This document shows, in pieces, positions 1 through 5,650 of a stretch of 5,742 nt of DNA. The notes under the pieces are model-generated. The model made no database searches and had not been told where the DNA came from. It worked only from the letters and a program-made list of their open reading frames with translations. Made by a program: the position numbers and the translations under genes. Within the stretch, counting starts at the first letter, position 1. Each line of letters starts with the position of its first letter. This stretch comes from Dehalococcoidia bacterium. GTDB taxonomy: Bacteria; Chloroflexota; Dehalococcoidia; GIF9; UBA5629. Location of the stretch: NCBI GenBank assembly GCA_014384515.1, contig JACNFS010000067.1, positions 1 through 5,742 of the forward strand, given 5' to 3'.

Positions 1-567
1 CACTGCGGATGTATTCCAGGCAGAGGCGATCTGCTGGTAGGTGTAACCTCGCTCGTGGCGAAGTATAACGGTGTAAGGAACAAAGGGCACGTAGTATCCA
101 AGCTTGTTGACTTAATTACAAGCGCGGAAACGGTTTATGCCTGCGGTATAACCGCTGCTTTCAAGGGTGTGGGAACTCCGTCAGGTCTATACGCACCCGC
201 TGTCATTTACAGCAACACGGGGAAACTGATTGAGTCAGAGAACACAACTGCTATGATCACACCTGTGGCAGACATATGTGGTGGAATACTCTGTACCATC
301 CCTTCAGAGGCTGATTACTTCTCGCCAAATACTCGCGATTATATGAAGAAGTACCTTAAGGGTGCAGTGGACGTGGATGCGGAAGACCGAATCAAAGCCA
401 TTCATCTGGCTGCTGACCTCACAATAACCAGAAACGCAGCCGCCGGGGCAGCGGCCGAGGTGATGGGAGCAGGTTCCCCCGAAGCTCAAAGAAGGGCTAT
501 CCACAGCGATTATGACTTTGAGAAAAGAGAAGCACTTGCCAAGCGACTGGCTAATATCGAAACATGA
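1..567 (+). CDS. 4-hydroxybutyryl-CoA dehydratase / 4-hydroxyphenylacetate 3-hydroxylase family protein, C-terminal part (5' end outside window)
   Basis: The reading frame is open from base 1 to the TGA at 565-567, giving 188 residues; full-length family members are about 480-490, so roughly the last 40% is present. The GTG at 55 is internal, because coding similarity continues upstream of it. Visible family signatures are CGCIPGRGDLLVG (residues 2-14), AKYNGV (20-25), YACGI, a DICGGILCTIPSEAD stretch, a YLKG segment and GAGSPEAQR (156-164). These match the C-terminal helical domain of AbfD-type 4-hydroxybutyryl-CoA dehydratase, an FAD and [4Fe-4S] enzyme. Cys4 aligns by my reckoning with the cluster ligand Cys299 of the Clostridium enzyme, which true HpaB monooxygenases lack; the His ligand would lie just outside the window. 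A cytosolic acyl-CoA (de)hydratase or isomerase is likely, but the substrate cannot be assigned, since other active-site positions differ. The 113-base gap to tpiA suggests a separate transcription unit. Confidence 0.85.
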   Translation, partial: HCGCIPGRGDLLVGVTSLVAKYNGVRNKGHVVSKLVDLITSAETVYACGITAAFKGVGTPSGLYAPAVIYSNTGKLIESENTTAMITPVADICGGILCTIPSEADYFSPNTRDYMKKYLKGAVDVDAEDRIKAIHLAADLTITRNAAAGAAAEVMGAGSPEAQRRAIHSDYDFEKREALAKRLANIET

Positions 568-602
568 ATGTCAAGGTGAATTGAGAATGCCTTGGTTTCG
601 AA

Positions 603-654
603 AAAGGTAACGTGTGTGTTCTGTAACGTGCCTCGAGCTGCGGACATTACCTTT
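603..654 (+). repeat. 8-bp perfect inverted repeat in the tpiA leader
   Basis: AAAGGTAA (603-610) and TTACCTTT (647-654) are perfect inverted complements separated by 36 bases. They could close a long stem-loop in the leader RNA or act as a DNA site. The right arm shares three bases with a second potential hairpin at 652-666, so the two cannot form together. There is no following T-run, so this is not a typical terminator of the upstream gene. The function is unknown, and chance occurrence is possible for an 8-bp repeat. Confidence 0.35.
607..630 (+). repeat. Direct repeat GTAACGTG x2, 16-base period
   Basis: GTAACGTG occurs at 607-614 and again at 623-630, a spacing of 16 bases start to start, within the non-coding gap before tpiA. 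Paired half-sites of this kind can be operator motifs, but no regulator or matching site elsewhere in the window supports that. I could not identify a convincing -35/-10 promoter in the gap. Confidence 0.3.
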
Positions 655-666
655 GGATTGACCAAA
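652..666 (+). promoter_or_regulatory. Small hairpin just upstream of the tpiA ribosome binding site
   Basis: TTTGG (652-656), loop ATTGA, CCAAA (662-666) form a perfect 5-bp stem ending three bases before the GGAG at 670-673. It competes with the stem that pairs 603-610 with 647-654. A role in controlling tpiA translation is possible but purely inferential. Confidence 0.25.
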
Positions 667-669
667 TCT

Positions 670-673
670 GGAG
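670..673 (+). promoter_or_regulatory. Ribosome binding site of tpiA
   Basis: GGAG lies seven bases before the ATG at 681, an ideal spacing. The in-frame GTG at 675 is only one base downstream of this GGAG and so cannot be served by it, which decides the start in favour of 681. Confidence 0.75.
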
Positions 674-680
674 CGTGATT

Positions 681-1445
681 ATGCGAGAACCTTTAATTGC
701 CGGTAACTGGAAGATGAATACTAATCTCACTGAAGCTAGAAATCTTGTGCGGGCGATGCTGGGTGAATTGGATGGGATAGCCCACGTGGAAAAGGTGGTC
801 TGTCCACCTTTTATCTCCTTGCCTGCCATAAAGGAACTAATCAAGGGCACGTCCATCGAACTCGGTGCTCAGAATATGTATTTTGAGGATAAGGGCGCCT
901 ATACCGGCGAAATCTCGCCCCTTATGCTCGTTGATTTATGCGACTTTGTCATCATCGGCCACTCGGAGCGCAGGCAGCACTTTACCGAAACAGACGAGAT
1001 CGTCAATAAGAAGGTAAAAAAGGCCCTGGATGTCGGGCTTCGGCCTGTTTTGTGTGTTGGTGAAAGTCTTGAAGATAATGAGGCTGGTAGAACCGATAAA
1101 GTAATTACCGGACAAGTGCAGGCGGCGCTGGCAGGAGTGAGCTCTACCAGTCGGTTGGCCATTGCTTATGAGCCGATCTGGGCCATTGGCACCGGTAGGG
1201 CAGCTACCGGTAAACAAGCCAGTGCCACTATCAGTCTGATCCGCAGCACTGTTGTTAGTCTCTGGGACAACGACACAGCTCAAGCCGTACGCATACTTTA
1301 CGGTGGCAGCGTTACCAGCAGTAACATAGCTGAATTCATCGCCGAGCCTGAAATCGATGGAGCCCTGGTCGGCGGCGCTAGCCTAAAGGCGAATGAGTTT
1401 GTGAGTATCGTCAACCAAACAGCCGCCATCAAATCAACCCAATGA
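681..1445 (+). CDS. tpiA: Triose-phosphate isomerase
   Basis: This 254-residue protein has the usual length for the family and interconverts dihydroxyacetone phosphate and glyceraldehyde 3-phosphate in glycolysis/gluconeogenesis, in the cytoplasm. It begins MREPLIAGNWKMN, with substrate-binding Asn9 and Lys11. The electrophilic His94 is in IIGHSERR (91-98), and the catalytic base Glu164 is in AYEPIWAIGTGRAAT (162-176), which includes the mobile loop 6. The phosphate-binding YGGSV (207-211) and GALVGGASL (227-235) motifs complete the TIM barrel. The ATG at 681 was chosen over the in-frame GTG at 675 because of GGAG at 670-673 and the classic N-terminus. Its TGA overlaps the miaA start as ATGA. 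All key residues are intact. It is the first gene of the tight row, so the promoter should lie in the 113-base gap upstream. Confidence 0.98.
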   Translation: MREPLIAGNWKMNTNLTEARNLVRAMLGELDGIAHVEKVVCPPFISLPAIKELIKGTSIELGAQNMYFEDKGAYTGEISPLMLVDLCDFVIIGHSERRQHFTETDEIVNKKVKKALDVGLRPVLCVGESLEDNEAGRTDKVITGQVQAALAGVSSTSRLAIAYEPIWAIGTGRAATGKQASATISLIRSTVVSLWDNDTAQAVRILYGGSVTSSNIAEFIAEPEIDGALVGGASLKANEFVSIVNQTAAIKSTQ

Positions 1446-2416
1446 AGTGCCTCGTTGCTGTTATCGGTCCGACAGCGGTAGGCAAAAGTCGGCTTGCTCT
1501 GCGTCTAGCCCAAGATTTCGATGGCGAGATAGTAAACAGCGATAGTCGTCAAGTTTACCGCTATATGGACGTCGGCACTGCTAAGCCGAGTTCCGCTGAC
1601 CGGTCTCTCATTCCACATCATCTTATTGATATAATCAATCCTGACGAGTCTTTCAGCCTGGCTGTCTACCACAAGTTAGCCGGTGAGGCAATTGAAGATA
1701 TCCAGCAGCGATGCAAGCTTCCCCTCCTAGTCGGAGGTAGCGGACTTTATGTTTGGTCAATAATAGAAGGCTGGAAGATACCACAGGTACCTCCCAATGC
1801 TCAACTCAGACATGGACTTGAGACCAAAGCCAAGGAGGAAGGCGTCTATGCTCTTTATCAAGAGCTTGAGAAGGCGGATCCTGTGGCTGCAGCCGAGATT
1901 ATGCCAACAAATCTGCGACGAATCATCAGGGCTCTGGAGATATGTCAGGCAACGGGGCAACCTGTCTCCCAGCTATGGCAGAAGCAAGCCCTTCCTTTTC
2001 CAGTCCTGATTATTGGCTTGACTACGCGAAGGGACGATTTGTACCACAGGATTGACTCTCGGGTAGAAGAGATGGTAAAACAGGGGCTAGTTGATGAAGT
2101 GAAAGATTTGATGGCAAGAGGCTATAGTCTGGACTTACCTTCTATGTCAGGCATTGGCTATCGGCAAATAGGCATGTTTCTTCGGGGAAACTTGGACCTG
2201 CCTACAGCCGTCCAAAAGATGAAATATGAGTCACATCGCTTCGCCCGTCGCCAATATGCCTGGTTTCACTTGAATGATGCTAGAATTCACTGGTTTGATG
2301 TGTGCGACGATGTGCAAGAGAAAGTAAATAACTTGGTGAAAGCTTTTCTAGCTAGTCTTCAGGATAAGAGAATCAGTCATGACAGAGACTGTTTGTTTTG
2401 TAACCCTGAGCGATAG
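1442..2416 (+). CDS. miaA: tRNA dimethylallyltransferase (tRNA A37 isopentenyltransferase)
   Basis: MiaA transfers the dimethylallyl group from DMAPP to N6 of adenosine 37 in tRNAs that read UNN codons. The 324-residue protein has the P-loop-like GPTAVGKS (9-16), the DSRQVYRYMDVGTAKPS segment (34-50) whose Asp34 matches the catalytic base, the PHHLID and ESFS motifs, LLVGGSGLY, RRIIRALEI, GIGYRQIG, and a basic ESHRFARRQYAWF stretch that corresponds to the tRNA-binding RYAKRQ region. Its ATG overlaps the tpiA stop (ATGA) and no Shine-Dalgarno sequence is visible in the 20 bases upstream, so translation is probably coupled to tpiA. The conserved domain ends around residue 308. The last five residues (CNPER) and the TAG stop are encoded inside the inverted-repeat element at 2399-2453, so the extreme C-terminus appears to have been donated by that repeat. 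Confidence 0.97.
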   Translation: MKCLVAVIGPTAVGKSRLALRLAQDFDGEIVNSDSRQVYRYMDVGTAKPSSADRSLIPHHLIDIINPDESFSLAVYHKLAGEAIEDIQQRCKLPLLVGGSGLYVWSIIEGWKIPQVPPNAQLRHGLETKAKEEGVYALYQELEKADPVAAAEIMPTNLRRIIRALEICQATGQPVSQLWQKQALPFPVLIIGLTTRRDDLYHRIDSRVEEMVKQGLVDEVKDLMARGYSLDLPSMSGIGYRQIGMFLRGNLDLPTAVQKMKYESHRFARRQYAWFHLNDARIHWFDVCDDVQEKVNNLVKAFLASLQDKRISHDRDCLFCNPER

Positions 2417-2453
2417 CGAACGGTATAGATTCTTCGCTCCGCTCAGAATGACA
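2399..2453 (+). repeat. Short imperfect inverted-repeat (REP-like) hairpin element
   Basis: Two related units face each other. The first (2399-2424) reads TGTAACCCTGAGCGATAGCG and on. The second, on the opposite strand (2453 back to 2428), reads TGTCATTCTGAGCGGAGCGA and on; both carry CTGAGCG followed by AGCGAA. Pairing 2406-2412 with 2440-2446 and 2415-2420 with 2433-2438 gives 13 base pairs around a 12-base loop. TGT and ACA at the ends can also pair. From memory, ATTCTTCGC...GCTCAGAATGACA-type sequences are dispersed hairpin repeats in many bacterial genomes, including Chloroflexota; this needs a copy-number count in the source genome. No second copy occurs in the window. The element carries the miaA stop codon and ends at the dapF ribosome binding site. 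Confidence 0.75.
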
Positions 2454-2457
2454 GGTG
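2453..2457 (+). promoter_or_regulatory. Probable ribosome binding site of dapF
   Basis: AGGTG lies four bases before the ATG at 2462 (six bases counted from the AGG) and matches part of the anti-Shine-Dalgarno complement. Its first base is the last base of the hairpin repeat, so the repeat boundary helps form this site. Confidence 0.45.
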
Positions 2458-2461
2458 GGTG

Positions 2462-3322
2462 ATGAACTTCGCTAAACTGCAGGCTACGGGAAACGACTTC
2501 ATATTAATAGACGCCCGAAATATGGAGCGAGACTGGGCAAAGCTGACTCAAGACATGTCCCACCGCCATTTCGGTATAGGTGCCGACGGCTTAATTCTAG
2601 TGATGGTTTCAAATGGTGCCACCGTAAGAATGCGCATGCTTAACCCCGATGGCTCTGAGGCTGAAATCTGTGGCAACGGCCTGAGATGCTTCGCTAAGTA
2701 CGTCATTGATAGACAAATAGCTCCTGGGCCAAGCTTAACCGTGGAGACAATGGCAGGCAGTAGAACAGTCCAGGCTTTTTTGTCTCAAGGCAAAGTTCAT
2801 CAGGCCAGAGTGAACATGGGCGTACCCCGCTTCGGCGCTAAGGATATACCTGTGGTGATGGGTGAGCCGGAAAAGGGTAGGGGAGAAGTTGACATAATGC
2901 CAATACTCGACTATGCTTTAGATGTGCACGGGAAGAAGTTAACTCTGTCATTCGTGTCCATGGGCAATCCTCACGCCGTAGATTTCGTATCCCAGCCAGT
3001 AGCCGATTTTCCTCTGTCTGAAATAGGACCGCAGGTAGAAAGGCATCCCATATTCCCGGAGCGAGTAAACTACGAGGTGGCCAGAGTTCTGAATCGAACA
3101 AAAATAGAGGCAAGGGTCTGGGAGCGGGGAGTTGGGGAAACTCTCTCCTGTGGCAGCGGCGCATGTGCCATAGCTGTAGTCGCTAGGCTAAAAGGTTACA
3201 CAGGTGATGAAGTTGACATAATGCTGCCAGGTGGGGAGTTGATTGTGGCCTGCGACGAGGCAGGGGAGGTATATCTTACGGGTCCAGTAGAAGAGGTTTT
3301 TGACGGAGAGTGGCTGAGATGA
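2462..3322 (+). CDS. dapF: Diaminopimelate epimerase
   Basis: DapF is a cofactor-independent two-base epimerase that converts LL-diaminopimelate to meso-diaminopimelate, the precursor of lysine and of many peptidoglycans. From the ATG at 2462 it has 286 residues, slightly above the common 270-285. The N-terminus MNFAKLQATGNDF is typical, which favours 2462 over the in-frame GTG at 2459. The first catalytic cysteine is Cys70 in NPDGSEAEICGNGLRC (61-76) and the second is Cys230 in GVGETLSCGSGACA (223-236). GNPHAV (168-173) and the ERVNYEVA segment (200-207) are the other substrate-site landmarks. Both pseudo-symmetric halves are complete. It lies 45 bases after miaA, separated by the hairpin repeat, and its TGA overlaps the start of dapL as ATGA, which fits the next-door enzyme of the same pathway. 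Confidence 0.98.
   Translation: MNFAKLQATGNDFILIDARNMERDWAKLTQDMSHRHFGIGADGLILVMVSNGATVRMRMLNPDGSEAEICGNGLRCFAKYVIDRQIAPGPSLTVETMAGSRTVQAFLSQGKVHQARVNMGVPRFGAKDIPVVMGEPEKGRGEVDIMPILDYALDVHGKKLTLSFVSMGNPHAVDFVSQPVADFPLSEIGPQVERHPIFPERVNYEVARVLNRTKIEARVWERGVGETLSCGSGACAIAVVARLKGYTGDEVDIMLPGGELIVACDEAGEVYLTGPVEEVFDGEWLR
3305..3308 (+). promoter_or_regulatory. Ribosome binding site of dapL inside the dapF 3' end
   Basis: GGAG lies ten bases before the ATG at 3319. The in-frame GTG at 3310 is only one base from it, so 3319 is preferred as the start. Confidence 0.55.
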
Positions 3323-4491
3323 AATTGTCGCATCGGCTTGATAAGCTACCTCCATACCTATTTGTGGATATTAATCGAAAGATTGCTGAAAAACGAGCCA
3401 GGGGAGAGGATATAATCAGCTTTGCTGTTGGCGACCCTGACATGCCGACACCCCAGCAGATCCTAGAGCGGCTATGTCAGGCGGCTCATGACCCGGCTAA
3501 TCATCGCTATCCGGAGACCGCTGGACTGCCTGAACTTCGCCAGGCTATTGCCCGGTGGTACCAGAGACGTTTTGGAATAACGCTTGACCCAAGCAAAGAA
3601 GTGTTGCCACTCATTGGCTCCAAAGAGGGCATCGGGCATATATCTTTCTGCTTCATTGACCCTGGCGACATAGCTTTGGTGCCAGACCCTGGGTATCCCG
3701 TGTATTCCATGAGCACATTACTGGCTGGCGGCGAGCCTCATTTGATGCCGTTGACTGAGGACAACGATTTCCTGCCGAATTTGGAAGCTATTCCCAAAGC
3801 GGTAACGACGAAGGCTAGGCTTCTATGGTTAAATTACCCCAATAACCCCACCGGAGCAATTGCTGAGCTGGATTTCTTTCAAAAGGCGGTACATTTTGCC
3901 GGGAAACATAATCTGGCGATATGTCATGATGCTCCTTATACCGAAGTTGCCTTCGATGGCTATCGCCCACCAAGCTTCCTACAGGTGCCTGAGGCTAGAG
4001 AGGTTGGCATTGAATTCCATTCTTTGTCCAAGACCTATAACATGACCGGCTGGCGGATAGGTATGGCTGTCGGCAACGCTCAGATGATAGATGCCTTGTT
4101 TCGCTTTAAGTCCAATCTGGACTCAGGCATTCCCCAGGCCATCCAGCGAGCCGCTATTGAAGCTTTAGATGGTTCGCAGGACTGCATTGCGGAGCATAAC
4201 TCTGTTTACCAGCGACGCCGGGATAAATTAGTTAAAGCTCTCAATAGCATAGGTTTAAGAGCCAGGCTGCCCAAAGCCAGCTTTTATATCTGGGCAAGGA
4301 TCCCTCAAGGCTATACATCAGTAGACTTCACCACCGAGCTGCTGGACAAGGCCAATGTGGCAGTTACCCCAGGGGTTGGCTATGGTAGTGTCGGCGAAGG
4401 TTACATTCGCTTGTCGCTCACCCTGCCCGACGACCGCCTTGAGGCAGGCATAGGCCGGCTATTGGATTGGCACGAGTCCCGAAGAGAGTAA
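3319..4491 (+). CDS. dapL: LL-diaminopimelate aminotransferase (class I/II PLP enzyme)
   Basis: DapL converts tetrahydrodipicolinate plus glutamate directly to LL-diaminopimelate, bypassing the acyl-blocked DapD/C/E steps. The 390-residue protein opens with RLDKLPPYLFVDINRKIAEK, typical of LL-DAP aminotransferases. It has FAVGDPDMPTP, LIGSKEGIGH, VPDPGYPVY and NYPNNPTGA, the last with Asn176 contacting PLP. Asp204 and Tyr207 in CHDAPYTEV also contact PLP. The Schiff-base Lys238 is in SLSKTYNMTGWRIG (235-248), and the carboxylate-binding Arg364 is in GYIRLSLT. The start at 3319 overlaps the dapF stop (ATGA) and has GGAG ten bases upstream. Being translationally linked to dapF strongly supports the DapL call over a general aspartate or alanine aminotransferase, with which the fold is shared. 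No domain is missing. Confidence 0.93.
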   Translation: MKLSHRLDKLPPYLFVDINRKIAEKRARGEDIISFAVGDPDMPTPQQILERLCQAAHDPANHRYPETAGLPELRQAIARWYQRRFGITLDPSKEVLPLIGSKEGIGHISFCFIDPGDIALVPDPGYPVYSMSTLLAGGEPHLMPLTEDNDFLPNLEAIPKAVTTKARLLWLNYPNNPTGAIAELDFFQKAVHFAGKHNLAICHDAPYTEVAFDGYRPPSFLQVPEAREVGIEFHSLSKTYNMTGWRIGMAVGNAQMIDALFRFKSNLDSGIPQAIQRAAIEALDGSQDCIAEHNSVYQRRRDKLVKALNSIGLRARLPKASFYIWARIPQGYTSVDFTTELLDKANVAVTPGVGYGSVGEGYIRLSLTLPDDRLEAGIGRLLDWHESRRE

Positions 4492-4512
4492 GTTAACATA
4501 ACGTTTTGAGGC

Positions 4513-5637
4513 ATGAGACAAGCTTTGCATACTACCCAAACTGAAGTCGAGAAGGCTTTTTTGGTCGGAGTTGAAACCAGAGCCTCTGCCGATGGCTGGC
4601 GTATTGACAGTTCTCTGGAGGAATTGTCGTATCTGGCTCAGGCAGCCGGTGCCGAAGTAGTTGGCAGGCTGACGCAAAAGTTGAAGAAACCTTCTGCTAC
4701 TCACTATTTGGGCAGGGGAAAGCTCAAGGAGCTACTCAATCTGAGAGAAGAGTGTCCATATACTGTGGTCATTCTTAACGATGAGCTGTCACCACGCCAG
4801 CAGAGAAACCTAGAGGACGCCCTCGAGGTTAAGGTCATCGACCGAACAGCACTGATCCTTGATATCTTTGCTAAGCGGGCTCAAACTCGGGAAGGTCAGC
4901 TTCAGGTGGAATTAGCTCAGCATCAGTATCTTTTGCCACGGCTCGCCGGGCAGTGGAGCCACCTTGAGCGTCTCGGTGCCGGCATCGGCACCAGAGGTCC
5001 TGGCGAATCGCAGTTGGAAACTGACCGTCGTCTTATCCGTAATCGAATCCATCGGCTTCAAACCCAAATAGAGGCGGTAAGGCGGCACCGGGCACTTTAT
5101 CGGCAAAAACGCCGAAAGAGCCAAATTCCCATTGCTGCAATGGTTGGCTATACCAACGCTGGCAAAAGCACTCTGCTGAATGCTTTGACGCAGGCTGGTG
5201 TCTTAGTGGAAGACAAGCTCTTCTCCACTCTCGACCCGGTGGCCCGTCGCTTGGCCTTGCCTGATAACCGGAACTTCTTGCTCGCCGACACCGTTGGCTT
5301 CATTCACAAACTGCCGCTATCCATCATTGCCGCTTTTCGAGCTACGCTCGAGGAATTGGCGGAGGCTAACTTGCTCTTGCATATAGTTGACATAACTCAT
5401 CACAATGCCGCTGAGCAGTTCCAGACCGTAGAGGAAATCCTGGCTGACCTTCACCTCGACAAAAAGCCTCAGATTGCAGTTCTCAATAAGATGGATTTGG
5501 TAGTGCAAAGTGAGAACGACCTGACTGAGCTGACGGCTCCTCTTAAGTTGCCCAACGACAGGGCAGTGCCAGTCTCGGCCCTGAAAGGCTGGGGGCTGGA
5601 TAAGCTCCTGGACAAAATTGCTGCCTGTCTGGCTTGA
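4513..5637 (+). CDS. hflX: GTPase HflX, ribosome-associated
   Basis: HflX is an Obg/HflX-class GTPase that binds the 50S subunit and, in characterised bacteria, splits stalled or stress-damaged ribosomes. The 374-residue protein has the N-terminal HflX domain (ATHYLGRGK, LNDELSPRQQRNLE, KVIDRTALILDIFAKRA), then a helical linker with LGAGIGTRGPGESQLETDRR. The G domain follows: G1 GYTNAGKS (212-219), G2 region FSTLDPVARRL, G3 DTVGF (259-263), G4 NKMD (325-328) and G5 SAL (355-357). It ends soon after G5, lacking the extra C-terminal domain of the roughly 426-residue E. coli protein. It starts 21 bases after dapL. The start is uncertain: GAGG at 4508-4511 is only one base from the ATG at 4513. 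An in-frame stop at 4507-4509 rules out anything further upstream, and TTG 4525 is an alternative. Confidence 0.96.
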   Translation: MRQALHTTQTEVEKAFLVGVETRASADGWRIDSSLEELSYLAQAAGAEVVGRLTQKLKKPSATHYLGRGKLKELLNLREECPYTVVILNDELSPRQQRNLEDALEVKVIDRTALILDIFAKRAQTREGQLQVELAQHQYLLPRLAGQWSHLERLGAGIGTRGPGESQLETDRRLIRNRIHRLQTQIEAVRRHRALYRQKRRKSQIPIAAMVGYTNAGKSTLLNALTQAGVLVEDKLFSTLDPVARRLALPDNRNFLLADTVGFIHKLPLSIIAAFRATLEELAEANLLLHIVDITHHNAAEQFQTVEEILADLHLDKKPQIAVLNKMDLVVQSENDLTELTAPLKLPNDRAVPVSALKGWGLDKLLDKIAACLA

Positions 5638-5650
5638 ACTCCTCAAGTCG
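5630..5650 (+). other. Weak hairpin at the hflX stop codon
   Basis: CTTGA (5633-5637) and TCAAG (5643-5647) pair around an ACTCC loop, and the stem can be extended by G-C and G-T pairs to about eight. There is no T-run after it, so it is not a canonical intrinsic terminator. The remaining bases to 5742 show no RNA gene, clear promoter or convincing coding region. Confidence 0.2.

Larger units (their letters stand above)
681..5637 (+). other. Probable operon tpiA-miaA-dapF-dapL-hflX
   Basis: All five genes are on the + strand with junctions of -4, +45, -4 and +21 bases. No terminator-like hairpin with a T-run occurs between them. The only non-overlapping junction of note holds the hairpin repeat at 2399-2453, which could modulate transcript stability or readthrough. 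Co-transcription is inferred from spacing only. Confidence 0.65.

Noticed and set aside
55..567. GTG at 55 as the start of the first gene
   Set aside because: The frame is open to base 1, and the upstream codons (HCGCIPGRGDLLVG) match the family, so the gene begins before the window.
572..594. CAAGG/CCTTG hairpin after the first gene as its terminator
   Set aside because: Only five base pairs with a 13-base loop and no T-run.
675..680. GTG at 675 as the tpiA start
   Set aside because: It lies one base from GGAG, while ATG 681 has ideal spacing and gives the standard MREPLIAGNWKMN N-terminus.
936..1283. Open frame of about 115 codons on the - strand inside tpiA
   Set aside because: Antisense to a fully conserved gene; the translation shows no recognisable motif.
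2459..2461. GTG at 2459 as the dapF start
   Set aside because: It adds only one Met before the canonical MNFAKLQATGNDF and has poorer spacing to AGGTG.
2838..3164. Open frame of about 108 codons on the - strand inside dapF
   Set aside because: Antisense shadow of a conserved gene, with a low-complexity Pro/Arg/Leu translation.
5317..5646. Open frame of about 109 codons on the - strand inside hflX
   Set aside because: Mostly antisense to the conserved G domain; it begins with a TTG near the hflX end and has no recognisable features.
5630..5650. Intrinsic terminator for the operon
   Set aside because: The hairpin is short with wobble pairs and is followed by a GC-rich stretch rather than a T-run.
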